64,000 nt of DNA from Changpingibacter yushuensis (GTDB lineage Bacteria; Actinomycetota; Actinomycetes; Actinomycetales; Actinomycetaceae). The position numbers and the translations under genes are program-made. The stretch is from NCBI RefSeq assembly GCF_014041995.1, contig NZ_CP059492.1, forward strand, positions 2,356,001 to 2,420,000, read 5' to 3'. Of this stretch, positions 50,762-59,544 are shown one piece after another (position 1 is the stretch's first letter; the number at the start of each line of letters is the position of its first letter). A model generated the notes under the pieces. The model did not search any database, had not been told where the DNA came from, and saw nothing but the letters and a program-made list of their open reading frames with translations.

Positions 50762-53662
50762 AGACGGCCCAGTCGTCGGCTCCGTCGTCGGCTCCGTCGT
50801 CGGTTCCGGCGTCGGCTCCGGATCAACAGCGGTAACACCAGTGACCGTTGTGTTCGAAGGGTTCACGAGTCCATCGGTGTAGCCGTCGTAGGCAACAGTG
50901 ACATCACCCTCAACGTCGTTAGGCAGCGTGATTGTTGCCGTACCGTCAGCCGCAAGTTTTACAGTCTTGGTCCATGTTCCGGAGGTGAGCACCACGCTTC
51001 CTGCCAGTGTTCCCTTGTCGCTTGCAGCAACACTGATCTGAACTTCGCGCGAATCGGAGTCATAGTCCGCCGTCGTCGTCGAATCAACAGCCTCGATGGT
51101 TGTCCAAGATTCCATTGCGTCTAGAACCGTCTGTGGAACGTTGACGAATGCACCGTGACGCGTCTTGTTGGGCATGCCGTTCGAGGTCACGCGGCCAGTC
51201 ACTCCAGAACCAGGAGTCTTCTCGGTGAACCAGTTGGAGGTAAGAGAGAGACGGTTGGTCCACGAAGCCGTAGTCAACGCGCTCTCGCTAGTCATGAATA
51301 CCTTGTAGCCGCCCGAATCTGCGAGAAGTAGGTAGCCGTCGCCGGCCGCGTTATTGTTCGGATCGTCCGCGTTGAGCTTGATGGACTCGAAGCCCTCAAA
51401 AGGAAGGAGATTCTGGTCCAAGAGCTGCCATGAGGTCTCTGGATCGTTACTTGGAGAGGCTTCCGTTGTGGTTGCCGTCAGGACCTTAGAGCGCTCGAGG
51501 AAGCCCGTCTTACCTGTGGTAATGAATGTGCCTGCCGCACCGGACTCCTCGTTCTTGGTCAGGCGGTAGTAGTACTCGCCAATCTTGAACACGGTTGAAT
51601 CGATACGCGAGTAGCCAGTGTCCTGCCAATCCACAGGGTCGGAGAACGTCTTGAAATCACGTGTGATGACGTAACGGACAATGTTGTACGCACCGCCGTT
51701 CTTACCTTTGACCGCGTTGTTATGGTCGGAATCGGTGTACATACGCGAGGAGAAGAAGACTACGTAGGCATCGAGTGAATCGTCCCAGTAGGCCTCCGGC
51801 GCCCAGGTCATCCCAGCATCATCAGAGTTGACCGTGATGCCGGTGTTCTCATCGTTGGTTCGCTCCCAGTTAACGAGGTCCGTGGATTCCCACACCTCAA
51901 CCTTGAGGGATCCAATCCGCTGATTGTCACCCCAGCCCATGTCGGCAACCTTCAGATCTGTTGCGATCATGTAGTACTTATCGCCATCATGCGACTTGAG
52001 AATGTATGGATCGCGCAGACCACCGGTGTCAGTAGTTGACGTGATCGCCGGCTGGCCGTTGTTGCGAGTTACGAACGTGAAGAAGTTGTTCTCAGTGGTG
52101 GAAGCCATCCAAATGCGCTCACCGGTCGAACCATCGCTCTCGAAGGTCGCCGCAGCGTACCCGGTATCCGGAGCTGTGCGGGTCTTCTCCTTGATTGTGA
52201 TCTCCACAGACTTCTGAGCAGTGATGCTACCGATAGATGCAGTCGCAGTCACCGTAACTGTCTGGTCACCATCGCCGTATGCGTTGCGGGTGACCTGACC
52301 AGCACCCTCGTATGGATCTGCCGCACCCACGGAAGGAGCCGCATAGTTGGCATCCGTTTCGGTGACGAGGGATGTATCTGAGCTGGTCCACGTGATCGCC
52401 GATCCGTTTTCGCCTGTGGCAACCATCGAAAGATTCTCGGTGGTGCTGGTACCCAACGCCGCGATCGCTGCGTCGACGTCGGCCTGAACATCATCCGAAA
52501 TCTCGGACTCCTTGATGGCCTTGATCGTGTAGTTCAACGGATACTTGTTGTTGTTTGCGTCTGTCGCCGTGACTGTCACTGTCGCGTCAGATTGGCCAAC
52601 TGCGGGCCGGGTAACCGTTCCATCTGCCGCTAGCGCATTCTGATCGGTTGGAACTGACCACGTGAGCGCAACGCCATTAACGGAACTTGGGAAAGTGAGG
52701 TCACTTGTCACAGCATTCGCCGAAGCATTCTTCCCAAGAGTCTTTGCAAGGATTCCAGCCGAAATGAAGTCGGTGGTCAGTTGCGCCTTTTCAGCGCTCG
52801 TTGGCATCGATTCTGCGACTTGGGTACTGGTAAGCGCCTCGTCCCAGAACTTCATATCGGTGACATCTGCAGTGAGCAAGGCATCACCGCTGTAGAGGGA
52901 CCTTCCGATGTAACCAAGGATGTCCCCTGACGGGATTATGCTGCTCAACGAATACGTATGTGTACCAGACGTGGCAAGGACTCCGTCCACGTACACAGAG
53001 ACTGTGTTTCCCGACGACGTCACCGTCACCGTACTGAAGCCCGAGTTGAGTTTTGCGCCTCCCGAAGGTACTCGCGTCTCACCGTTGGCGGTTCCAGACT
53101 TCACACGAATCGCTGTGAGGATTCCGTTCGAGTAGCCGCTCTGATTGGAGACTGGTGCCATGAATACGTGGTTGCCAAGTTGCGTGGTATTCCACGAACC
53201 GACGCCGTCGCCGATGACCCAACCCATGGTGGCCGAAGCCGTGGTTGATTGAAGCGTCATCTCAACGGTGAAGTCATTGTCAGCTGCCGTCACAAGTCCT
53301 TGAGGCAAGGCGGCGTAACCACTGGCCTTGAATGAGAGAACGTCGTCGCCCCCATATGTTCCAAAGCTGGAATCGTTGAGGTTCACGAGAGTCGCGTTGC
53401 GCGAGTTCCCTGAGACATCTGTGAGGGTTGTTCCACTGTGCGACATGTCGTAGTGGGCGGTGGGCGAGGGCGACTCGGCCGAAACCGTCTGTACGTCCGA
53501 TTCAGCTGCAATCGCCGCGATCGGTGACATCAGGGAAAGGCAGAGTGCTCCGATTCCAAAGGTTGCCGTCGCCTTGATCCGCCGGCTTCCGCCACGAGCC
53601 GGACCTCCACGATGATGGCGGTCTTGCCGTACCGGCAAGAGTGAGGGTTGGGAGTTCTCCAT
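50039..53662 (-). CDS. Secreted GH43-family glycosidase with LamG, Ig-like and FG-GAP-like modules
   Basis: 1207 residues from ATG 53662 after GAGGA; upstream in-frame codons have no ribosome site. Unusually long basic n-region (RQDRHHRGGPARGGSRR) before a signal core ATFGIGALCLSLMSPIAAIAAES. LamG-like domain about 60-280 (FTVEMTLQST; VSVYVDGVLATSG; LGYIGRSLYSGDALL, similar to the first gene's LamG). Two Ig-like domains about 290-480 (ALTWSVPTDQN; AITWTSSDTSLVTE). GH43 about 500-870: Asp in LRDPYILKS, TWAPEAYWDD, Asp in RIDSTVFK and Glu in PFEGFESI. A small beta domain, short EPTT linker and the shared module follow. A LacI-type operator 128 bases upstream suggests sugar-dependent repression; this gene may head the cluster. 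Confidence 0.87.
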   Translation of the reverse strand: MENSQPSLLPVRQDRHHRGGPARGGSRRIKATATFGIGALCLSLMSPIAAIAAESDVQTVSAESPSPTAHYDMSHSGTTLTDVSGNSRNATLVNLNDSSFGTYGGDDVLSFKASGYAALPQGLVTAADNDFTVEMTLQSTTASATMGWVIGDGVGSWNTTQLGNHVFMAPVSNQSGYSNGILTAIRVKSGTANGETRVPSGGAKLNSGFSTVTVTSSGNTVSVYVDGVLATSGTHTYSLSSIIPSGDILGYIGRSLYSGDALLTADVTDMKFWDEALTSTQVAESMPTSAEKAQLTTDFISAGILAKTLGKNASANAVTSDLTFPSSVNGVALTWSVPTDQNALAADGTVTRPAVGQSDATVTVTATDANNNKYPLNYTIKAIKESEISDDVQADVDAAIAALGTSTTENLSMVATGENGSAITWTSSDTSLVTETDANYAAPSVGAADPYEGAGQVTRNAYGDGDQTVTVTATASIGSITAQKSVEITIKEKTRTAPDTGYAAATFESDGSTGERIWMASTTENNFFTFVTRNNGQPAITSTTDTGGLRDPYILKSHDGDKYYMIATDLKVADMGWGDNQRIGSLKVEVWESTDLVNWERTNDENTGITVNSDDAGMTWAPEAYWDDSLDAYVVFFSSRMYTDSDHNNAVKGKNGGAYNIVRYVITRDFKTFSDPVDWQDTGYSRIDSTVFKIGEYYYRLTKNEESGAAGTFITTGKTGFLERSKVLTATTTEASPSNDPETSWQLLDQNLLPFEGFESIKLNADDPNNNAAGDGYLLLADSGGYKVFMTSESALTTASWTNRLSLTSNWFTEKTPGSGVTGRVTSNGMPNKTRHGAFVNVPQTVLDAMESWTTIEAVDSTTTADYDSDSREVQISVAASDKGTLAGSVVLTSGTWTKTVKLAADGTATITLPNDVEGDVTVAYDGYTDGLVNPSNTTVTGVTAVDPEPTPEPTTEPTTEPTTGPSGVVPVVDGSVGVNVFFQDSLVRTVTEFAAKIASADEVLSGDFDGDGVDTLVLRTGRTYTFLDANRSGASSYSIVYGPAGSIPVVGDFNGDGSDDVAVKAASSNRFYVRYSVDGRVRGGSADLSVAYGKASDVPVAGDWDGDGVAGLGVQRGSRFLVKQVASGGSADVVFTFGRVSDRAVVGDFDGDGADSVSVVRGTRVFVNDRLAGGSRPGFVFGRSSDQLVAGDWFGSGSDTLAAYRK
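50770..50821 (-). repeat. EPTT linker microrepeats, copy 4
   Basis: Four 12-base units, the shortest linker of the four genes. Confidence 0.75.
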
Positions 53663-53789
53663 GTACACGTCCTCGTGTCTAGGGCTTTCAAATGCAGTTT
53701 TCTTCTTCTGCAACGCTGCAGAGATGGCGCGCTTCACTGCGCAATCGGTGTTCCTTGGCATCAAACGGTGGTCTGAGCCATAGTTGTGA

Positions 53790-53803
53790 TGTTAGCGCTC
53801 ACA
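53790..53803. promoter_or_regulatory. LacI-type operator upstream of the fourth GH43 gene
   Basis: TGTTAGCGCTCACA differs in one position from the ideal dyad TGTGAGCGCTCACA. No intact LacI regulator is in the window; the only LacI sequence is the remnant at 3261-3518. Confidence 0.6.
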
Positions 53804-53841
53804 CTTAGGGCAGTCAATGACAGAATGTTGCAAATAGTTGC

Positions 53842-53881
53842 AAAAATGGTGGCGTTTCCGCGTGTCGGAAACGCCACCATT
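53842..53881 (-). terminator. Terminator of the pst operon
   Basis: AATGGTGGCGTTTCCG pairs perfectly with 53866-53881 (16 bp, 5-nt loop). On the minus strand it is followed by a T-run (53846-53842). It lies 41 bp beyond the pstB stop. Confidence 0.9.
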
Positions 53882-53921
53882 GCAGGAAGAGATGCGTTCA
53901 GTTGTGAAAAGGGTGAAAAAA

Positions 53922-54701
53922 TCAGCCAAAACGCCCGGATACGTAATCCTCAGTTGCCTTTTCGGCGGGATTCGAGAAAATTGTTTCGGTCTGGTCGAAC
54001 TCAACTAGGTGGCCAGGCTTGCCCGTGCCCTCAATATTGAAGAAACCCGTCATCTCAGAAACACGAGCGGCCTGCTGCATGTTGTGCGTGACGATCACAA
54101 TCGTGTAGTCACTCTTGAGCTCATTCATGAGGTCTTCGATGGCCAAGGTGGAGATCGGGTCCAGTGCTGAACAAGGTTCGTCCATCAGCAACACCTCAGG
54201 TTTCACCGCGATGGCCCGTGCAATACACAGACGCTGTTGCTGGCCGCCGGAGAGCGATGAACCCGGACGATCTAGGCGATCCTTGACCTCTTCCCACAGG
54301 TTTGCACCGCGCAACGAAGCCTCGATGATCTCTTCGGCCTCAGCATTCTTTACCTTGCGGTTGTTGAGGCGGAAGCCTGCCAGCACGTTATCCCCGATCG
54401 ACATCGTGGGAAAAGGATTTGGCCGCTGGAACACCATTCCCACTCGCCCGCGCACGTCCACCGGATCAATGCCCGGAGCGTAGATATTTTGACCATCGAT
54501 CATTACTTCGCCCTCCACACGTGCGCCAGGGATAACCTCGTGCATGCGATTGAGCGAGCGTAGGAATGTGGACTTTCCACAACCGGAAGGTCCAATAAGC
54601 GCGGTGACCGAGCGTGGCTTGATGTGAACATTAACGTCCTCAACAGCCTTCATCTCGCCGTAATAGATGTTCTCGCCAGTGACGTCAATTCCCTGAATCA
54701 C
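53922..54701 (-). CDS. pstB: Phosphate ABC transporter ATP-binding protein
   Basis: 259 residues, family-typical. Walker [19 protein letters not shown]-loop [12 protein letters not shown] (a PstB hallmark), ABC signature [16 protein letters not shown], Walker [14 protein letters not shown] and switch His in [13 protein letters not shown]. It drives high-affinity phosphate import through PstC/PstA. Last gene of pstSCAB, 54 bp after pstA, with a strong terminator behind it. No phoU follows here, unlike in many Pst operons. Confidence 0.97.
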   Translation of the reverse strand: MIQGIDVTGENIYYGEMKAVEDVNVHIKPRSVTALIGPSGCGKSTFLRSLNRMHEVIPGARVEGEVMIDGQNIYAPGIDPVDVRGRVGMVFQRPNPFPTMSIGDNVLAGFRLNNRKVKNAEAEEIIEASLRGANLWEEVKDRLDRPGSSLSGGQQQRLCIARAIAVKPEVLLMDEPCSALDPISTLAIEDLMNELKSDYTIVIVTHNMQQAARVSEMTGFFNIEGTGKPGHLVEFDQTETIFSNPAEKATEDYVSGRFG

Positions 54702-54755
54702 GAGAATCCTTTCGTTTGGAAGTGTGCAGCAGCTGAATCGCGGTATGCATGCGAA

Positions 54756-55838
54756 CTATTGGCCCTTGGGGGCAAAGACGCGCGCAATGATTCGCGCGAA
54801 GAGGTTGAGCAGAAGAACGATGAGAACGAGGACAAGAGCGCCTGCCCAAGCCATAGAGAAGTTGCCTGCTACGTACTGGTTGTACACGAACACCGGCAAG
54901 GTCATCACCCGATCATTGAACATCGAGAAGTTGTAATAGTCTGTCGCGCCAGCCGTAATGAGTAGCGGTGCCGACTCGCCAATAATGCGCGCTGTGGCGA
55001 TCACACATCCAGAGACAATGCCCGGCAACGAGGTGCGAAGCACAACATGAACGATTGTCCGCGATTTCGTAACGCCGAGTGCATAGGCAGCTTCGCGCAG
55101 TTCGTTGGAGACCAGCCGAAGCATCTCCTCTGTGTTGCGCACAACGATTGGCGTCATAAGGACCACCAGCGCCACGGCACCCATGAAACCGGAACGGTAT
55201 CCCGGATTACCCACGATCACTGGAAGAGCAGCCGCAGCAAAGAGGCCAGCGACGATCGACGGGATACCCGTCATGATGTCCACTAAGAAGGTGATAACGC
55301 GGGAGAGCCAGCCACCGTTGTACTCCACTAAGTAGATAGCAGTGAGAATGCCCAGTGGAATAGCGATGATGGCTGTGGAGAGAGTGACCTGCAGCGTGCC
55401 CATGATGGCATGGCCAGCACCCGGAACAGCACCCGTCAGGGTCATGCCCTGCGTAGTGTGCGTGAAGAATGCGGGCGACATGAGCTCCATGCCATTGACC
55501 ACAACAGTCACAAGGAGCGAAGCAAGAGGAACAAGCGCCAGAAGGAATGACCCTGAGATCAGTGTTGTGGCCATGCGATCAGTGCTAGCCCGGCCGCCTT
55601 CCACGTAGCGTGAAAGCACAAACATTGCCGCTACATACACGATCAAGGCCACGGAGAGTTCAACAAAGATGGAACCAGCATCCATGAGCCGGAATACCAG
55701 CACAGAACCCAAAGCACTTGCCAGCAGTACAGTCCATGAAACCCAATTTGGGAGGCGACGCCCCGAATGGGTGAAGACTACTTTTGGCGTGGCAACAACT
55801 GGCGCGACGGCGTCGGTAGCACTTTCGTTGATACTCAT
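54756..55838 (-). CDS. pstA: Phosphate ABC transporter permease PstA
   Basis: 360 residues, longer than usual at the N-terminus by a cytoplasmic stretch and an extra helix pair. Six or more membrane segments. Permease blocks ITFLVDIMTGIPSIVAGLFAA and LREAAYALGVTKSRTIVHVVLRTSLPGIVSG (EAA loop contacting PstB), and ARIIGESAPLLITAGATDY. Its ATG overlaps the pstC stop by four bases. Confidence 0.96.
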   Translation of the reverse strand: MSINESATDAVAPVVATPKVVFTHSGRRLPNWVSWTVLLASALGSVLVFRLMDAGSIFVELSVALIVYVAAMFVLSRYVEGGRASTDRMATTLISGSFLLALVPLASLLVTVVVNGMELMSPAFFTHTTQGMTLTGAVPGAGHAIMGTLQVTLSTAIIAIPLGILTAIYLVEYNGGWLSRVITFLVDIMTGIPSIVAGLFAAAALPVIVGNPGYRSGFMGAVALVVLMTPIVVRNTEEMLRLVSNELREAAYALGVTKSRTIVHVVLRTSLPGIVSGCVIATARIIGESAPLLITAGATDYYNFSMFNDRVMTLPVFVYNQYVAGNFSMAWAGALVLVLIVLLLNLFARIIARVFAPKGQ

Positions 55839-56935
55839 CCGTTGGCTCCTGAAAACTCTGCGTACCGGGCTATGATGCGGCGGGCGATGAAGTTGACTAC
55901 GAAGGTCAGCACGAACAAGAGCAAACCGAGCCCCACGAGGAACTGACGTTCAAGGCCTGCCTGGGCTTCAGGCCAGTTGAGAGCAATCTGCGATGCGATG
56001 GTCGAATGCTGGCCCGGCGACATGATGAAGAAGTTGACCTTCAGCCCGGCCGAAAGAACCATCAGCAGGGCCATGGTCTCCCCGAGTGCGCGGCCCAAAC
56101 CAAGCATTGAGGCTGAAACAATGCCAGAGCGCCCAATGGGAAGCACGGTCATCTTGATCATTTCCCAGCGCGTGGCGCCCAATCCCAGCGCAGCTTCCTC
56201 TTGCAGGCGCGGAGTCTGGAGGAATACCTCGCGGCATAGAGAGGTAATGATGGGCAGGATCATGATTGCAAGCACTAGGCCACCCATCAGGATGTTCCTA
56301 GCCGGGGGCACGAACTGAACCAGCTGAGGGGTCAGAGGCCACCATTCAAAATGTTCGGCCATGTAGCCCATGCCGGGAACAGAATCGACCCACCACTGGA
56401 GGGCGGGGGTAAGAATGTCTGAAATCCAGGTAAAGATGGGCCGGATGATCGGCTCTAAGGTCTTCATTCCCCACAAGCCGAACACCACAGAAGGAATGGC
56501 CGCGAGCAGGTCGATCACGTAGCCGAGTCCACTCGCGAACTTCCGTGGAGCGTAATGCGAGATGAAAAGTGCAATAGCGATCGAAAACGGAACTGCTACC
56601 ACAAGTGCGATAACTGCCGAAAGCACTGTGCCAAAGAGCGCCGCGCCAGCGAACTGCCAGAAAGACATGCCCTTTGAGAAGCCAATCTCGGTCTGGATCG
56701 TCTCCTTTGAAGCGACGAAGGCCGGATATGACTGCGATACCAGAAAGAATGCAACAGCTCCAAGCAGGAGAATAATGATGATTCCTGCACCTTGTGCGAA
56801 TCCGGCGAACACGGAATCACCGCGCCGCTTCTTAGGATTCCGCGGTGCAATCTCCGGTGAAACCACTTTCGGCGCAACGGTTTTCGACGACGTCGTGCGT
56901 TCAGCCTCAGGGGCCTCTTCCAGACCAATCGCCAT
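55835..56935 (-). CDS. pstC: Phosphate ABC transporter permease PstC
   Basis: 366 residues from ATG 56935, five bases after AAGGAGG; earlier in-frame ATGs lack a site. A 60-residue charged N-terminal extension precedes six membrane segments. Conserved: YVIDLLAAIPSVVFGLWGM, QEEAALGLGATRWEMIKMTVLPIGRSGI (EAA loop) and LGRALGETMALLMVLSAG. It forms the channel with PstA. It is separated from pstS by about 107 bp containing a stable hairpin. Confidence 0.96.
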   Translation of the reverse strand: MAIGLEEAPEAERTTSSKTVAPKVVSPEIAPRNPKKRRGDSVFAGFAQGAGIIIILLLGAVAFFLVSQSYPAFVASKETIQTEIGFSKGMSFWQFAGAALFGTVLSAVIALVVAVPFSIAIALFISHYAPRKFASGLGYVIDLLAAIPSVVFGLWGMKTLEPIIRPIFTWISDILTPALQWWVDSVPGMGYMAEHFEWWPLTPQLVQFVPPARNILMGGLVLAIMILPIITSLCREVFLQTPRLQEEAALGLGATRWEMIKMTVLPIGRSGIVSASMLGLGRALGETMALLMVLSAGLKVNFFIMSPGQHSTIASQIALNWPEAQAGLERQFLVGLGLLLFVLTFVVNFIARRIIARYAEFSGANG

Positions 56936-56994
56936 AGATTCCTCCTTGCGGTCGCTCATTCGTTTCTCACTCACGGTTAGCCTTTCCTAGCGCA

Positions 56995-57030
56995 GTGATG
57001 CGGGTTGGCACAGGAACCAACCCGCATCAC
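56995..57030 (-). other. Intercistronic hairpin between pstS and pstC
   Basis: GTGATGCGGGTTGG pairs perfectly with CCAACCCGCATCAC (14 bp, 8-nt loop), 12 bp after the pstS stop. With no T-run it probably stabilises the pstS message or terminates partially, giving more PstS than permease. Confidence 0.7.
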
Positions 57031-57042
57031 CTAGCGGAGGTC

Positions 57043-58173
57043 TCAGCCGATCGTTTCGATCGCAGCTTCGACCTTAGCGCGCAGGTCGTCTGAGATGGGG
57101 GCGTTGCCTGCACCGGCGTCGGTTGCAACCTGCTGGCCTTCAGCAGAAGCAATGTAGCTGAAGTAGGCCTTGACGTTGGCGGCGGTGGCGGCGTCGTCGT
57201 AGGACTGGCAGCCAATGAGGTAGGAGACCATGACGATCGGGTAAGCGTCAGCAATAGAGCCATCGCGGACTAGATCGAAGGTGAGGACAGTATCCGAAGC
57301 GTCCGCAGCGGCTGGGGAGCCGTCAACGATCGCAGCGGCAGCCTCGGGGCTGTAGGCGAGGAATGAGCCATCGACTTCAATGTTGGCGTGGCTGAGCGAT
57401 CCGATCTGCGAAGCGTCGGCATACGTCACAGCTCCTTCAACGGACTGGGTCAGCTGCACAACGCCAGAGGTCTTCTCTGCCGACTGCGTGCCATCCACGG
57501 GCCACACTTCTGCCGGATCGTAGCTCCATGCATCGCCAGCGGCATCTGCAAGGTACTGCGTGAAGTTCTCAGTTGTACCTGACTTGTCCGCGCGGTTCAC
57601 TGGGATGATTGCCAGATCAGGAAGGTCAGCATCAGGGTTGTTGGCGGCGATCGAATCGTCGCTCCAGTTGGTGACTGCACCTGAGAAGATGTCCGCAACG
57701 TTTTCAGCGGAGAGGTTCAGGTCATCAACACCGGGCAGGTTGTAAGCAACCGCGATGGGGGAAATGTAGACAGGGAGTTCCACAACCCCGACGCCGCCAC
57801 ACGTGTTGGTGGCCGACGTAAGCTCATCGCTCGAAAGAGCGGCATCGGAGCCAGCGAAGTCAACCTGACCGCCGATGAACTGTTCGCGGCCGGTGCCAGA
57901 ACCAGTTGCTTCGTAGTTGATGGTCACGCCCGACTGGACCGATGCGAAGTTGTCGCGCCATGCCTGCTGCGCGTTGGACTGGGAAGAAGCGCCAGAGCCG
58001 TTGATGGTGCCCGAAAGGTCACCTTGGGAGGCTCCTGATTCGGATGTGGTCGCGCTGCCGGAGTCAGTAGTGCTATCAGATTCGGAATCGCCTGACTGGC
58101 AGGCGGAAAGGGTCAACGCCAAGGCGCCGGCGAGAGCAACTGTGGCGACCGTGTGAGTGCGTGCAATCTTCAC
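57043..58173 (-). CDS. pstS: Phosphate-binding lipoprotein PstS
   Basis: 376 residues from GTG 58173 (GAAGGA upstream). Lipoprotein signal ATVALAGALALTLSACQSG with lipobox LSAC, then a Ser/Asp/Thr-rich tether of about 30 residues. The binding domain begins GTINGSGASSQSNAQQAW, and GSGTGREQFIGGQVDFAGSDAAL plus NRADKSGTTENFTQYL are the phosphate-contact loops. It captures phosphate outside the membrane for PstCAB. First gene of the operon; a PHO box lies about 93 bases upstream. Confidence 0.96.
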   Translation of the reverse strand: MKIARTHTVATVALAGALALTLSACQSGDSESDSTTDSGSATTSESGASQGDLSGTINGSGASSQSNAQQAWRDNFASVQSGVTINYEATGSGTGREQFIGGQVDFAGSDAALSSDELTSATNTCGGVGVVELPVYISPIAVAYNLPGVDDLNLSAENVADIFSGAVTNWSDDSIAANNPDADLPDLAIIPVNRADKSGTTENFTQYLADAAGDAWSYDPAEVWPVDGTQSAEKTSGVVQLTQSVEGAVTYADASQIGSLSHANIEVDGSFLAYSPEAAAAIVDGSPAAADASDTVLTFDLVRDGSIADAYPIVMVSYLIGCQSYDDAATAANVKAYFSYIASAEGQQVATDAGAGNAPISDDLRAKVEAAIETIG

Positions 58174-58265
58174 TGCGTTACGTCCTTCAGATGGTGGAAA
58201 CTCAAAGAGTTCTGGAACGCACCGTGCGTTCAACCATTACGTTAGGAGCGCCCAGTAACCGCAGC

Positions 58266-58293
58266 GGTTATGAGTGGTGAACAGAGGGTTAAC
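58266..58293 (-). promoter_or_regulatory. PHO box (PhoP site) upstream of pstS
   Basis: Minus strand: GTTAACCCTCT then GTTCACCACTC then ATAACC, that is three 11-nt-spaced direct repeats of the GTTCACC type recognised by actinobacterial PhoP. It indicates induction of pstSCAB under phosphate limitation. Confidence 0.75.
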
Positions 58294-58478
58294 GGTCCTG
58301 CGAGGTGAATCACATACCGGGAATCAACCGCTAGTTTTCAAGGAAAAATGCCCTTTGGGTGGTCGGCCTTCTCGAGATTACGTGGGCACCCAATTAGCTC
58401 ACTTACCCGGTTTCTTATGCTTGAGACTTCTAGCACCGCCACTGCGGTGCACCACTTTCCTCGAAGGGAGCCTCGGCG

Positions 58479-59522
58479 GTGCCATCCACTTCTGATTCCG
58501 GTGCACTCGATCTACGCTCCTTGTCCCTCGGCCTGAGCTGCTACCTCATGTGGGGCTTCTTTCCGCTCTACTTTCATACGCTTGCCCCAGCCGGTTCAAT
58601 TGAGGTGATTGTTCACCGCGCAATCTGGGGTCTTCTCACGGCGTTGCTCGCAGTGTTCGTGATGCGGCGCGGACGTCAACTCCAGGCAACCATCCGTGAC
58701 AGGGGTGCCGTCCTTCGCCTGTCAGCTGCGGGGTGGCTCATTGTGGTGAACTGGACGGTGTACGTGTATGCGGTCCAATCAGGGCACACAATTGATGCCG
58801 CACTCGGGTACTTCATCAATCCACTGGTCACTGTGGCGTTGGCACGATTTGTGCTCCATGAAGCGCTCACCCGAGCCCAGAAGGTAGCAATCTTCTTGGG
58901 ATGTTTGGCGGTTGTGATTCTGGTGATTGGCATGGGCCGCCTACCGTGGATTTCGCTCGCCCTAGCGTTGTCATTTGGCTTGTACAGCTTGGTGAAGAAG
59001 ACCATCTCCGGTTCTGTTCCACCTCTCGAGGGCCTCGTGGTGGAAACCGCCGCTGTTACGCCTTTCCTCATCTTCTACTATGTGTGGCTGGCGATTCAGG
59101 GCACAACATCGTTCAACACGTTAGCTGCACATCAAGCCGCCGGGGAACATCCGATCGCCTGGGGTTGGCATGCTGCCCTGCTCGTGGGTGCTGGCATCCT
59201 GACAGTTATTCCACTCGTGCTCTTTGCGAAAGCTGCACAAGGACTACCTCTGGGCGTGTTGGGCCTCATCCAGTACGTCACGCCCGTGATGCAAATGGCG
59301 ATCGGCATTCTTGTGTTTCATGAGGAGATGGAACCCGTGCGATGGGTGGGCACCGCAGTCATTTGGCTCGCTCTTGTTGCACTGAGCGTGGACTGGATTG
59401 GTCAGATCCGCAGGTCACGGCGTGTCCTTACTGAAGCTCGGGCTCTTTCGAAGCCAACGCCACAAGCCGAGAATCCGGCTTCTGAAGCAGAAGGTCATTC
59501 TTCCGCGAAGCCTGAGGCTTGA
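58479..59522 (+). CDS. rarD: EamA/DMT-family transporter RarD
   Basis: 347 residues, ten hydrophobic segments of the drug/metabolite superfamily. RarD hallmarks: SYLMWGFFPLYFH at the N-terminus, VIVHRAIWG, LIVVNWTVYVYAVQSGHTIDAALGYFINPLVTV, SFGLYSLVKK and LGLIQYVTPVMQMAIGILVFHEE. The C-terminal 40 residues are a polar Ala/Ser/Glu tail. GTG start. Substrate unknown; the family name comes from chloramphenicol-sensitivity work in Gram-negatives. It is divergent from pstS and convergent with the Nudix gene. Confidence 0.92.
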   Translation: MPSTSDSGALDLRSLSLGLSCYLMWGFFPLYFHTLAPAGSIEVIVHRAIWGLLTALLAVFVMRRGRQLQATIRDRGAVLRLSAAGWLIVVNWTVYVYAVQSGHTIDAALGYFINPLVTVALARFVLHEALTRAQKVAIFLGCLAVVILVIGMGRLPWISLALALSFGLYSLVKKTISGSVPPLEGLVVETAAVTPFLIFYYVWLAIQGTTSFNTLAAHQAAGEHPIAWGWHAALLVGAGILTVIPLVLFAKAAQGLPLGVLGLIQYVTPVMQMAIGILVFHEEMEPVRWVGTAVIWLALVALSVDWIGQIRRSRRVLTEARALSKPTPQAENPASEAEGHSSAKPEA

Positions 59523-59544
59523 AGCTTGAAGCAACAAGAAGCTC

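Noticed and set aside
37215-53662. Prophage or integrated element carrying the GH43 genes
   Set aside because: No integrase, structural phage genes, tRNA site or flanking attachment repeats were seen; the similarity is confined to the shared module and its 3' flank.
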